DNA of 50,750 nucleotides from Deinococcales bacterium (GCA_025352125.1 JANXTZ010000027.1:1-50750), one strand, 5' to 3'. Shown: positions 27,313-36,132, numbered from the stretch's first letter. Numbers and translations: made by a program. The notes: generated by a model from the sequence alone, not told the origin.

Positions 27313-28037
27313 AACACCGCGTTTTGATCGTCGAAGACGAACCCGGCATGGCGCAAATTTTAGCCGAAAACCTCGAGCTTGAGGGCATGGAAATTTTCAT
27401 CGCCCGCGACGGACAACAGGCGCTTGAGCAGTGGCGAACCCTCGAGCCTGACCTGGTGGTGCTCGATGTGATGCTGCCTAAATTAAGCGGTTTTGAAGTC
27501 TGCCAGCAGATGCGCGAGTCTGGCAATCACACGCCCGTTCTGTTCCTGAGCGCCAAAGGACAAGCCGAAGACCGTGTGCAGGGACTCGAGGTTGGCGGCG
27601 ACGATTACGTGGTCAAACCCTTTCATCTGCCCGAATTCATGCTGCGCGTCTCGAACATGTTGCGCCGTGCCAAATGGGTGAATAACGAACTCGAGACTGG
27701 ATTTGTGTTCTCGTTTGGTGGTCACAGCGTGGACTTTCGTGCCTGGACAACAACACTCCAAAATGGTCGCGTTGAAAGTTTAAACGAGCGCGAGATCATG
27801 ATTTTTAAACTGCTGACCGAGCGCCAAAATGCCGTCGTCTCGAGGGACGAAATTCTCGATGTGGTCTGGGGGCACGATGTCTTCCCCTCGAGCCGCACGA
27901 TAGACAATTTTATTGTGCGCCTGCGCCGATTTTTTGAACCCGACCCAAGCAATCCAATCTATTTGCACACCATTTGGGGCGTGGGTTACCGCTTTACACC
28001 CGAAGGAATTATTGACCAGGAGAGAGCCTTATCATGA
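27309..28037 (+). CDS. OmpR/PhoB-family response regulator
   Basis: A 242-residue protein: receiver domain with the acidic pair near VEDEP, phosphoacceptor D53 in VVLDVMLPKLSG and the conserved Lys in VVKPFH, then a winged-helix DNA-binding domain (LNEREIMIFKLL, SSRTIDNFIVRLRR, VGYRFTPEG). It starts on the kinase's ATGA and its own stop overlaps hemE. Targets are unknown; the haem operon and hemL-hemA region are first candidates. Confidence 0.94.
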   Translation: MKHRVLIVEDEPGMAQILAENLELEGMEIFIARDGQQALEQWRTLEPDLVVLDVMLPKLSGFEVCQQMRESGNHTPVLFLSAKGQAEDRVQGLEVGGDDYVVKPFHLPEFMLRVSNMLRRAKWVNNELETGFVFSFGGHSVDFRAWTTTLQNGRVESLNEREIMIFKLLTERQNAVVSRDEILDVVWGHDVFPSSRTIDNFIVRLRRFFEPDPSNPIYLHTIWGVGYRFTPEGIIDQERALS

Positions 28038-29104
28038 ATGCAATTCTCGAAGCCCAAACCACCGCAACCGCCCCACTTTTTTTGCGTGCCTTGAACGGCG
28101 AGAACACCCGCACCGCACCCATCTGGATCATGCGCCAAGCGGGACGTTACCTGCCCGAATACATGGCGCTCAAAGCCCGCTCGAGCTTCTGGGAGATGGT
28201 GCGCAGCCCCGAACTGACGGCAGAAGTCACGCTGCAACCGATTCGACGTTTTGGGTTGGATGCCGCCATCGTGTTTTCCGACATCATGACGCCGCTGCCA
28301 CCGATGGGCGTGAAAATTGAGTTTAACCCAGGTCCAATCATCGAAAATCCAATCCGCACCAAAACCCAAATTGATGCGTTACGGATTCCAGAGGAGGGCG
28401 AAATCGCACCCTTCCTCGAGCAAGCCATTTCTCTCATCCGAAGTGAACTCAGCTCGAGCGACACGCCCTTGATTGGATTTGGCGGTGCGCCGTTGACCTT
28501 GGCAACGTACTTGATTCAAGGATCAAACAGCAAAGATTACGAAGAATTCCGTGCCTTCCTGCGCCTCGAGCCTGCCGCCACCCACGCGCTGCTCGAGAAG
28601 CTGACCGAAGTTTCAATCCGTTATCTTCGCGCTCAAGTCAAAGCTGGGGCGCAAGCGATTCAACTGTTTGACTCCTGGGCTGGGTTGCACGACGAACTGA
28701 CCTACCGCGAATTTGCCCTGCCATACAACCGCAAAGTGCTGGCGGCACTCGAGGATTTGAACGTGCCTCGAATTTATCTTGCCATCGGTTGCTCGCATTT
28801 GTATCCCGTGATTGCCCAGCTTCCAGCCGAAGCCTTCAGCGTTGACTGGCGTTTACCCCTGAACACCATCCGCCCAATTTTCGGCACCCGCACCTTGCAA
28901 GGCAACCTCGACCCAAGTGTTTTGCTTGCCAGTAAAGACACCATCACCCTCGAGGCAACTCGGGTTTTGAAATCGGGTCTTGGCGGTGCTCACGTTTTCA
29001 ATTTGGGTCATGGCATCTCGAGGTTCACGAACCCAGATCATGTCGCGCATTTGGTGGAGGTTGTCAGAGATTTTGACCGTCACGAAATCCAAAATCTGAT
29101 GTAG
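28034..29104 (+). CDS. hemE: Uroporphyrinogen decarboxylase
   Basis: A 356-residue cofactor-free enzyme removing four carboxyls from uroporphyrinogen III to give coproporphyrinogen III. Landmarks: PIWIMRQAGRYLPEY near the N-terminus, FSDIMTPL with the catalytic Asp, GFGGAPLTLATYLIQG, IQLFDSWAG and the late FNLGHGI. AGGAGAG precedes the ATG, which overlaps the response-regulator stop (ATGA). Confidence 0.97.
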   Translation: MNAILEAQTTATAPLFLRALNGENTRTAPIWIMRQAGRYLPEYMALKARSSFWEMVRSPELTAEVTLQPIRRFGLDAAIVFSDIMTPLPPMGVKIEFNPGPIIENPIRTKTQIDALRIPEEGEIAPFLEQAISLIRSELSSSDTPLIGFGGAPLTLATYLIQGSNSKDYEEFRAFLRLEPAATHALLEKLTEVSIRYLRAQVKAGAQAIQLFDSWAGLHDELTYREFALPYNRKVLAALEDLNVPRIYLAIGCSHLYPVIAQLPAEAFSVDWRLPLNTIRPIFGTRTLQGNLDPSVLLASKDTITLEATRVLKSGLGGAHVFNLGHGISRFTNPDHVAHLVEVVRDFDRHEIQNLM

Positions 29105-29265
29105 GGGCGATGCTTGCGATCCCGCCCGAAGGTGCGTTTTGGGATCAAGAAGCTGCGCCTTGCCTTTTGTCCTGCCATGTCACCCACAAATCAAGAATTC
29201 CAAAAAACCAGCAATGGTTTGCAAGTTTTTATTGCCCCAAACCCTCGAGTTTCAAAGGAGTTTTT

Positions 29266-30351
29266 ATGACCAACCCAGACCGCGCCATTCTGCTTGTCAA
29301 CCTTGGTTCGCCCGACAGCACCGACATCCCCGATGTGAAAAAGTACCTCGATCAATTTTTGATGGACGCTCGAGTTTTAGACTTTCCGATGTGGTTCAGA
29401 AGTTTTTTGGTGCGTGGCGTCATTCTCAATGTTCGTCCGAAAAAATCGGCGGCTGCATACCGTGCCATTTGGTGGGATGAGGGTTCGCCGCTTGTGGTGA
29501 TCTCCAGACGCGTTCAGGCAGCCCTACAAACTCGAGTGAATGCTCCGGTTGGATTGGCAATGCGTTATCAGAACCCGAGCACCGAGGCGGGCATTGTGGC
29601 GCTTCTCGAGCAAAACCCAAATCTGACCGAGTTGCTGCTTGTGCCCTTGTACCCACATTACGCGATGGCGACCACCGAAACCGTGGTGCTCGAGGCTCGA
29701 GAGGTGCTGCAACGTTTGAGGTTGCAAGATAAGATTGCGTTGAAAATCGTGCCGCCGTTTTTCGATCATCCGGCGTATCTCGAGGCACTTTCCAAAGTCA
29801 CGGCTGAGCATTTACAGGGCGACGAAGATCATGTTCTGTTTTCGTATCACGGCATTCCAGAGCGTCACATTAAAAAAAGTGATTGCACGGGTTTGCACTG
29901 TTTGAAAGTCGAGAACTGTTGTGAGGTTGCCAGTCCCGCGCACCAATTTTGTTACAGGCATCAACTGACCCGAACCACGCACGAAGTTGCGGCGAAACTT
30001 GGACTCAAAAATTTTAGCATCTCGTTTCAATCACGGCTCGGTGGCGGCTGGTTGCAACCATTCACCGACAAAAAACTCGAGTCCATGCCCAAGGAGGGCA
30101 TCAAAAAACTGGCGGTGATCTGCCCAGCGTTTGTCAGCGATTGTCTCGAGACACTCGAGGAGATCAACGTCGAGGGACGCGAAACGTTCATGCAGGCTGG
30201 TGGGGAGCGCTTCACGTACATTCCCTGCATGAACGATCACGCGGCTTGGCTTGCGGCGCTCGGGCAAATCTGCAATGAAACCTGGAACGCGCCAAAACCG
30301 TTCCTCGAGACGAATTCGTTGATTCCAGTTTCGCAACGGGCAAGCGTATGA
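29266..30351 (+). CDS. hemH: Ferrochelatase
   Basis: A 361-residue enzyme inserting Fe(II) into protoporphyrin IX. Motifs: LLVNLGSPDS, LLVPLYPHYAM, FSYHGIPERH with the catalytic His, and CPAFVSDCLETLEEI. A Cys-rich segment, DCTGLHCLKVENCC and later FCYRHQ, replaces the usual plain loop; this type occurs in ferrochelatases of some other bacteria and may bind a [2Fe-2S] cluster. AAAGGAG lies before ATG 29266; the in-frame extension to 29110 is unsupported. The 161-nt gap to hemE is the widest in the operon and contains a GATCCC...GGGATC inverted repeat. Confidence 0.95.
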   Translation: MTNPDRAILLVNLGSPDSTDIPDVKKYLDQFLMDARVLDFPMWFRSFLVRGVILNVRPKKSAAAYRAIWWDEGSPLVVISRRVQAALQTRVNAPVGLAMRYQNPSTEAGIVALLEQNPNLTELLLVPLYPHYAMATTETVVLEAREVLQRLRLQDKIALKIVPPFFDHPAYLEALSKVTAEHLQGDEDHVLFSYHGIPERHIKKSDCTGLHCLKVENCCEVASPAHQFCYRHQLTRTTHEVAAKLGLKNFSISFQSRLGGGWLQPFTDKKLESMPKEGIKKLAVICPAFVSDCLETLEEINVEGRETFMQAGGERFTYIPCMNDHAAWLAALGQICNETWNAPKPFLETNSLIPVSQRASV

Positions 30352-31721
30352 AAGTGGCAATCGTTGGCGCTGGAATCTCGGGTTTGACGGTGGCGTACCG
30401 TTTGCAACAAGCGGGTGTCGAAGTCGTGATGCTCGAGCGTGAAGCTGTGGCTGGTGGTAAAATTCGCAGCTCGAGCCAGAATGGTTTGACTTTCGATTGG
30501 GGTCCGAATGGATTCTTGAGCAACGCTCCCGACACGTTAAAACTGGTTGAAGATTTGGGTTTAACCTCTGAACTCGAGCCTGCAAGCGACGCCGCCAAGC
30601 ACAGGTTTATCTGGCGCAATGGGGCATTGCATAAACTTCCTGGCACGCCTCCCGCCGCGATTGCCAGCAAACTCTTAACACCATTTCAAAAAATTCGCGC
30701 GTTGCTCGAGTATTTTGTGCCAGCCAAACAACCCGAAACGGAAAGCGTCTTCGATTTTGCCGCGCGTCGTTTTGGTCGCGCCGTCGCCGAAACTTTTATT
30801 GCCCCGATGGTCATCGGCATCACTTCGGGCGACGCTCGAGCCACCAGTTTGGACGCCTTGTTTCCAAGAATGCGAGGCATGGAGCAAAGCAAGGGAAGCC
30901 TGCTTAAAGCCATGATTGCTGCGCAACGTCGAGCCAAAAAAACGGGGGTTAAACCCCCAAGCTCGAGGTTAACCAGTTTTAAACAAGGCGGCATTCAACG
31001 CCTCACAGACCGTCTGCAAGAATTACTTGGTTCGAGCCTTCGATTGGGTGTGACTGTTTCCAAACTCGAGCCTTTAAACCACGGTTATCGTGTATTCTCG
31101 AGTGCTGGAATGCTTACTGTGGACGCCGTGATTCTTGCCACGCCAGCGTTTGTCAGTGCCAATCTGATTGAGTCCTCAAACTTAGAATTGGCACTCGAGT
31201 TGCGCGGTATTCCTTACGCCAACGTGCGCGTGTTTGGTTTGACATTTAATCTGTCAGACGTTCCCGCCAGCCTCGAAGGTTTTGGGTTTCTGGCAACCAG
31301 AAATCAGGGCATCAGGATTTTGGGTTGCTTGTACACCAGCACGTTGTTCCCAGCCCAAACCAGCAACAACCAAGTTTTCTTGCGCGTGATTTGCGGTGGC
31401 AGTACCGACCCAGAATTTACAGATTTGAGTTCTGAAACCGCGCTCGAGATTGTCAAACACGATCTTCAAAAAACCTTGGGCATCACCGTGCCACCTCTTT
31501 TGGTGCAGGAGGCACGTTGGAACAAAGGGATTCCACAGTACACACTCAGCCATCCAACACGTTTGTCACGAATTCAAACGCTTCTCGAGCAAGCCCAAGG
31601 CTTGTACCTTGCGGGCAACGCCTACCGTGGTGTGGGCGTCAACGACTGCATCCGCGAAGCCGAAAAAACCGTCAAACAGATTTTGGCGCAACCTCGAGAA
31701 CAAGAAAAGGTTCTGGCATGA
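30348..31721 (+). CDS. hemY: Protoporphyrinogen (or coproporphyrinogen) oxidase, HemY type
   Basis: A 457-residue FAD protein: dinucleotide motif VAIVGAGISGLTVAYRL, FDWGPNGF, and the C-terminal FAD segment LYLAGNAYRGVGVNDCI. It oxidises protoporphyrinogen IX to protoporphyrin IX; some homologues act on coproporphyrinogen III. Because hemF is present and no hemQ is seen, the protoporphyrin route is favoured. The start overlaps hemH (ATGA). A GGGGGTTAAACCCCC palindrome at 30944-30958 encodes part of a KKTGVKPPSS stretch that looks like a small insertion. Confidence 0.93.
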   Translation: MKVAIVGAGISGLTVAYRLQQAGVEVVMLEREAVAGGKIRSSSQNGLTFDWGPNGFLSNAPDTLKLVEDLGLTSELEPASDAAKHRFIWRNGALHKLPGTPPAAIASKLLTPFQKIRALLEYFVPAKQPETESVFDFAARRFGRAVAETFIAPMVIGITSGDARATSLDALFPRMRGMEQSKGSLLKAMIAAQRRAKKTGVKPPSSRLTSFKQGGIQRLTDRLQELLGSSLRLGVTVSKLEPLNHGYRVFSSAGMLTVDAVILATPAFVSANLIESSNLELALELRGIPYANVRVFGLTFNLSDVPASLEGFGFLATRNQGIRILGCLYTSTLFPAQTSNNQVFLRVICGGSTDPEFTDLSSETALEIVKHDLQKTLGITVPPLLVQEARWNKGIPQYTLSHPTRLSRIQTLLEQAQGLYLAGNAYRGVGVNDCIREAEKTVKQILAQPREQEKVLA

Positions 31722-32617
31722 AACTTGAGGTGCAAACGTATATTAAAGATTTGCAACGGCGCATCTCGAGCGCGTTTGAAGCCTGTGATGGCAGTGCCAA
31801 GTTTTTTCATGACGATTGGCAGCATCATTCTGGCGGTGGGGGTCAAGCTCGGGTCATTCAGAACGGCGCAGTGTTTGAGAAGGGTGGCGTGAATTTTTCG
31901 GCGGTCAGTGGGGTGCTGCCCGAGAAAATGGCAGCCCGCATGAATTTAACGGGCGAACCATCTTTTTTTGCCACGGGCGTCAGCTTGGTCATGCACCCGC
32001 AAAATCCGTTTGTGCCTGCCGTGCATTGCAATTTCAGGTACTTTGAATGTTACGACGATTCGGGAAACATTGCTGATTTCTGGTTTGGTGGCGGCGCAGA
32101 CCTGACCCCGTGTTATCCATTTCTCGAGGATGCCCAGCATTTTCATGCAACCTTGAAAGCCGCTTGCGACCCGTTTGGTACAAATTTATATCCAAAATAC
32201 AAAGCCCAGTGCGATTCGTATTTTTACCTGCCGCACCGCTCCGAGACCCGAGGGGTGGGCGGAATTTTCTTCGATTACTTGCGCGGTGATTTTGCACAAA
32301 ATTTTGCGTTTTTACAAGCTGCGGGCAACGCATTTCTCGAGGCTTACTTGCCAATCGTTGAACGCCGCAAGCTCGAGTCTTTTACAGCACTCGAGCGTGA
32401 ATGGCAGGAAATTAGGCGCGGACGGTATGCCGAATTTAACCTGGCGTTTGACCGTGGCACGCAATTTGGACTGGAAACAAACGGTCGCACAGAGAGTATT
32501 TTGATGAGCCTACCGCCCGTCACGCGCTGGGTGTACAACCACACGCCAGAACCGAACTCGAGGGAAGCAGCATTAAAAGATTTTTTGAAAGCCAGGGATT
32601 GGCTTTCAGAGGCTTGA
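31718..32617 (+). CDS. hemF: Oxygen-dependent coproporphyrinogen-III oxidase
   Basis: A 299-residue enzyme converting coproporphyrinogen III to protoporphyrinogen IX with O2. Landmarks: GGGGQARVIQNGAVFEKGGVN, HCNFRYFE, WFGGGADLTPCYPF, YFYLPHRSETRGVGGIFFDY and FNLAFDRGTQFGL. It starts at ATG 31718 overlapping hemY; the longer frame from 31517 lies inside hemY. Last gene of the operon; it overlaps the convergent acetyltransferase by 12 bp. Dependence on O2 indicates an aerobic lifestyle. Confidence 0.97.
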   Translation: MKLEVQTYIKDLQRRISSAFEACDGSAKFFHDDWQHHSGGGGQARVIQNGAVFEKGGVNFSAVSGVLPEKMAARMNLTGEPSFFATGVSLVMHPQNPFVPAVHCNFRYFECYDDSGNIADFWFGGGADLTPCYPFLEDAQHFHATLKAACDPFGTNLYPKYKAQCDSYFYLPHRSETRGVGGIFFDYLRGDFAQNFAFLQAAGNAFLEAYLPIVERRKLESFTALEREWQEIRRGRYAEFNLAFDRGTQFGLETNGRTESILMSLPPVTRWVYNHTPEPNSREAALKDFLKARDWLSEA

Positions 32618-33127
32618 AAATTCCTCGCGCAACATTCCAAACAATTGCACGTCACCACGCACTCCACGGTAGGTTTCGTGCTGACGCAAAATGCCTTCCA
32701 ACTTAAATCCCAGTTTCTCGAGCACCCGAAGACTGCGGGTGTTTGTAGCGTTGACCTCAGCCGTTACACGCTCGAGTTTTAATTTTGTAAACGCAAGCTC
32801 AAGCATCAATCTTGCACCCAAAAAACCGAGACCTTGACCCCACAAACTCGAGTCTCCAATGGCGTACCCAAGACTGGCTCGAGCCTCTAACGCGTTGATG
32901 TCGCCAAGGTCGGCGTAACCAATCAATTGACCGTCAAATGTAATTCCTTTGCGGATCAAGGTGTCGCTGACTTCGGTGATGATGCCAGTCCAATGGGTTC
33001 GGATGCGTTCTTGTGAAAGCTCGAGCGACCAGTCGTTCGCCAAACAAAATTCGCTGTCTTTCGCCCAAGCCACAACTGTTTCTAAATCCTCGAGTTGCAA
33101 CGGGCGAAGTTTAACGTCTTGCAGCAT
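32606..33127 (-). CDS. GNAT N-acetyltransferase (RimJ/RimL-like)
   Basis: A 173-residue GNAT protein of the Acetyltransf_3 type: LRPLQLEDLETVVAW at the start, acetyl-CoA pyrophosphate region LGYAIGDSSLWGQGLGFLGARLML, and ATNTRSLRVLEKLGFKLEG near the end. This set resembles ribosomal-protein N-acetyltransferases and small-molecule resistance enzymes; the substrate is unknown. TAGTAT ends 6 nt before the ATG, a leaderless arrangement. Confidence 0.9.
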   Translation of the reverse strand: MLQDVKLRPLQLEDLETVVAWAKDSEFCLANDWSLELSQERIRTHWTGIITEVSDTLIRKGITFDGQLIGYADLGDINALEARASLGYAIGDSSLWGQGLGFLGARLMLELAFTKLKLERVTAEVNATNTRSLRVLEKLGFKLEGILRQHETYRGVRGDVQLFGMLREEFSSL

Positions 33128-33220
33128 CGACAGATACTATACTGTACGCATCTCGAGTAAAAACAAAACCCAGATCGGGTGGTTTGATGTCAAAACTGGT
33201 TTGACAAAAGGAAAATTCCA

Positions 33221-34096
33221 ATGCCCCACTTGCGCACACTTGCCCTGACATTGCTTGCCATGATTGCCTTTGCTGGCAATTCACTGCTTTGCCGAATTGC
33301 CCTGAAACACACCAGCATTGATGCCGCCAGTTTCACCACGGTTCGCTTGACCGCCGGCGCAATCATGCTCTGGTTGATCGTGCGAATGCGTCATGGTAAA
33401 TCTGCCGGCAAAGGCAACTGGCTTTCGGCATTGGCGTTGTTTGTTTACGCGGCAGGATTCTCTTTCGCTTATCTCAGCCTGCCCGCCTCAACGGGGGCGC
33501 TGCTGCTCTTCGGGGCAGTCCAGGCAACCATGATCGGTCACGGCATCTGGCAAGGCGAGCGCCTGCAAAAACCGCAATTTTTTGGTCTGCTGCTGGCATT
33601 CGCAGGACTGGTTGGACTGCTGCTGCCAGGTCTGAGCGCACCGCCACTGATCGGTTCTGTACTGATGCTAGGCGCTGGTATTGCCTGGGGAATATACTCG
33701 TTGCGCGGCAAAGGTGCAGGTGATCCGATCCAAGTGACCGCCGGAAATTTCTTGCGGACGCTTCCAGTTGCCGCAATCTTGATTGTCATTTTCGGGAACA
33801 AGATTTCTTTGAACAACCCTGGTTTTTGGTACGCAGCCTTGTCGGGCGCACTGACTTCGGGTATTGGTTACGCCATTTGGTACACCGCATTGCCCGCATT
33901 GAAAGCCACCACTGCCGCCACAGTCCAACTGAGTGTTCCAGTAATTGCGGCTTTGGGCGGCATCGTTTTTCTTGGCGAATCGCTGACTTGGCGTTTGGGT
34001 TTGGCGTCAGTGGCGATTCTTGGCGGGGTGGTGTTGGTGATTCTGGAAAAACAAGCTCGAGATGTTGAACAGATTGTTTCAACCAGTCGCCCGTAG
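33221..34096 (+). CDS. EamA/DMT-family transporter
   Basis: A 291-residue drug/metabolite transporter with ten hydrophobic helices in two EamA repeats (LAMIAFAGNSLLCRIAL in the first; YALWY-like SGIGYAIWYTALPALKA and SVPVIAALGGIVFLGE in the second). AAAGGA precedes ATG 33221. Almost no CTCGAG lies within it (one at 34055), unlike its neighbours, which suggests recent acquisition. Likely exports amino acids or metabolites. Confidence 0.88.
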   Translation: MPHLRTLALTLLAMIAFAGNSLLCRIALKHTSIDAASFTTVRLTAGAIMLWLIVRMRHGKSAGKGNWLSALALFVYAAGFSFAYLSLPASTGALLLFGAVQATMIGHGIWQGERLQKPQFFGLLLAFAGLVGLLLPGLSAPPLIGSVLMLGAGIAWGIYSLRGKGAGDPIQVTAGNFLRTLPVAAILIVIFGNKISLNNPGFWYAALSGALTSGIGYAIWYTALPALKATTAATVQLSVPVIAALGGIVFLGESLTWRLGLASVAILGGVVLVILEKQARDVEQIVSTSRP

Positions 34097-34223
34097 AAGT
34101 GATGGTTTCTTCGCCCAGAATACCTCGAGCACTTGAGTGACAAGGGTATCAACTGGCACATGCCGTTCTGTGGCGATTGCCTCGAGCCTTTTTTAAGGTG
34201 TTTGGGGAGAAGTAAGGTCATGG
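34079..34223 (-). pseudogene. Frameshifted ribbon-helix-helix-like antitoxin remnant
   Basis: The ATG at 34223 opens MTLLLPKHLKK, then the frame breaks in an A6 run. The shifted frame continues with RLEAIATERHVPVDTL and VTQVLEVFWAKKPSLL to a stop at 34079. Joined, it reads like a CopG/RHH-type antitoxin (LPKxLxxRLxxIAxxxxxPVDxLVxxxLExF). It overlaps the end of the DMT gene. No toxin gene is nearby. The rest of 34097-34375 shows nothing further. Confidence 0.4.
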
Positions 34224-34375
34224 GTTTGTGTAGCGTAAATTCTGGGATTCTCGAGCGTTGAGATTTTGGAATGGGTTTGAGTGCTTCATGCGGGGAATCT
34301 CGAGGTTTGAGCTTTAATCTCAAGAAATAACCCGAAATTGACTCCAAAATCAGTTTCGGACATCTCAAGCAGCAC

Positions 34376-35113
34376 TCATTTACATCCTCGCCTTTCTTTT
34401 GCTTTATTTTCGGCGATCAATTTTTTTATAGGAGAGACATTGTATTCCGCTCGTTCTTCGTCGGTGGTTCGTGGGTCAACCACATACAAGCGAACGCAGT
34501 CGTTCCCAAAACCAAAGTTTTGAGTGCCATATTTTTGAGCGCGGCTCGGTGTTGCATACTCCAATGCCCTGTCTAAAGTCTGTGCGTATAACAAGCGGAC
34601 ACTGCCGTGGTCGAAATTTGTATTTCCATTTTTCGCTAAATTGATTGCCATGCTCGCCATTTTGTTTGCGAACCTAAATAACGACGTACAATCCCCATGT
34701 TGAAATACCAGGGCAATGTTGGCAAAATCTCGGGTTGTGACAGCTTTTGGTATCAGCGAAAGCAATTTGATTCGGCGTTGTTGATCCTCGAGATTAGTTT
34801 TCTCGTTCAGTATTCCTTTTTCGCGTACTGCTTGATCTGCGTCAGCAATGGCTTGGATTTGTTTTGAAATGGCAAGGTTTGATTTTATGCCGTTTAGGTC
34901 GTTTGGGATTCGTAAACCTTTTAGGGACGGCAAGCAACTACCTGATAGCGACAAACCAAGTGGAACGTCAGTCATGGTTTTGGGAATTGGGTTGGGTTTT
35001 ATGGTTTCGGGCAAAGGGGCGGGTTGGTAAACTTCGAGTTTTGTTTTGGATTGTGCGATCACCATGCTCAAGACCAAGAATACGACAATGATGACTCGAG
35101 TTAAATTGCGCAT
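34376..35113 (-). CDS. Exported protein, DUF6624-like
   Basis: A 245-residue protein from ATG 35113, with a signal peptide (MRNLTRVIIVVFLVLSMVIA). The second half has DQQRRIKLL, VFQHGDC, LLYAQTLDRALEY and QKYGTQNFGFG, a pattern like the DUF6624 family (QH..., DR, YGTQ). No catalytic function is known. Codon use is more AT-rich than the neighbours. It follows the DUF5519 gene by 29 nt, probably in one transcript. Confidence 0.65.
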   Translation of the reverse strand: MRNLTRVIIVVFLVLSMVIAQSKTKLEVYQPAPLPETIKPNPIPKTMTDVPLGLSLSGSCLPSLKGLRIPNDLNGIKSNLAISKQIQAIADADQAVREKGILNEKTNLEDQQRRIKLLSLIPKAVTTRDFANIALVFQHGDCTSLFRFANKMASMAINLAKNGNTNFDHGSVRLLYAQTLDRALEYATPSRAQKYGTQNFGFGNDCVRLYVVDPRTTDEERAEYNVSPIKKLIAENKAKERRGCK

Positions 35114-35142
35114 AGTCTTTGTTTTATCACAAAACCAATCGT

Positions 35143-35481
35143 TCAAGTATTTCCTCGAGTTTCACAGTTTTGCGCTTGCATCCGCGCAATCTCGAGCGAA
35201 CGGTTCAGCAACTGCACGGCGGTTTGCGTGTCATGTTGTTGGCGCAAGTACAAACTGATCCAACCGCTCTTGGGCAGCAAGTGATGTGGTTCGGCAAGAC
35301 CATTTGCGATTACCTCATCGCGCACGGGTTTTGGGAACGGAATGTCCACCAATGACTCACCGTGAACATGCCCAATTTCGCGTTTGCCAAGGCGATATTC
35401 TGTGCCGCCAAAACGGTGCGGGTGTGTTGTCACGCCTTCTTGCTCGAGCATGGCGTTGTGAATAATTTCAGAACTTTTCAT
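35143..35481 (-). CDS. DUF5519/luciferase-family small protein
   Basis: A 112-residue protein matching the DUF5519 ('luciferase family') domain: HPHRFGGTEYRLGKREIGHVHG, then DIPFPKPVRDEVIANGLAEP and HHLLPKSGWISLYLR. Despite the family name, no light-emitting activity is implied and function is unknown. It begins 3 nt after the SufR-like regulator stop, so the two are cotranscribed. Confidence 0.82.
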   Translation of the reverse strand: MKSSEIIHNAMLEQEGVTTHPHRFGGTEYRLGKREIGHVHGESLVDIPFPKPVRDEVIANGLAEPHHLLPKSGWISLYLRQQHDTQTAVQLLNRSLEIARMQAQNCETRGNT

Positions 35482-35484
35482 GGT

Positions 35485-36132
35485 TCACTTCCTTTTGGTT
35501 TGCTGAACCGAGTACGCACACATGTGCGCCCCCGCAATCATGTGCGCAACCCGTTCGATGCTGGCATCTGGCAGTGCAAGCCGTAAAAATTCAAGCTCGC
35601 TGCTGCACGCCTGCCCGTATTGCAGTGCCACGCCAATCACGGCGCAGTTGTGTTCGGTGATTAAATAATTGCCATCACTGATTTTCTGAAAATCGGCTAG
35701 ATACCCGTCCTCGTCGAGAATTTTGGTCAGTGCCGCCACTTTCGCGTCAAAGGTTTTTAATTTTTCAAAACGGGCTTGGGCGTTTTTGAGGCGGCGTTGC
35801 ATTCTGCGTTTAAAAATATTCTCGAGCATGTCTGGGTCGTCTTCGCGCACGTAATCCAAGAGTTCGTTGGTCAATTCGCTGTACATGCGCGGGTAGAGCG
35901 CGTCTGCAGCGGCGGAGAGTTTGTAGACGTGTTTGGGTCTTCCGCGTCCTTCGCGTTTCTCGAGGTGGGTGACAAGCCCGTCTGCTTGGAGGGCGTTGAG
36001 TTGTTGGCGGATGCCACTTGCGGTGATGCCGGTGGATTCTGCGAGTTGATCGGCACGAAGTTCACCGCGTTTTTTCAGGGCATTCAGGATGTTGCGCCGT
36101 CCTTCCGAGAGCGTATTGAAGCTGGCGTTCAT
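35485..36132 (-). CDS. SufR-like iron-sulfur transcriptional regulator
   Basis: A 215-residue DeoR/ArsR-type winged-helix protein: LKKRGELRADQLAESTGITA, then GRGRPKHVYKLS. The C-terminal half has Cys163, Cys176 and Cys205, spaced C-x12-C-x28-C. This equals the SufR pattern C-x12-C-x13-C-x14-C with the third Cys replaced by Ala190. SufR proteins bind [4Fe-4S] and control Fe-S assembly genes. No suf genes are in view; likely targets are its own operon and the divergent VOC/flavin operon. TAAAAT ends 6 nt before the ATG, so it should be leaderless. Confidence 0.82.
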   Translation of the reverse strand: MNASFNTLSEGRRNILNALKKRGELRADQLAESTGITASGIRQQLNALQADGLVTHLEKREGRGRPKHVYKLSAAADALYPRMYSELTNELLDYVREDDPDMLENIFKRRMQRRLKNAQARFEKLKTFDAKVAALTKILDEDGYLADFQKISDGNYLITEHNCAVIGVALQYGQACSSELEFLRLALPDASIERVAHMIAGAHMCAYSVQQTKRK

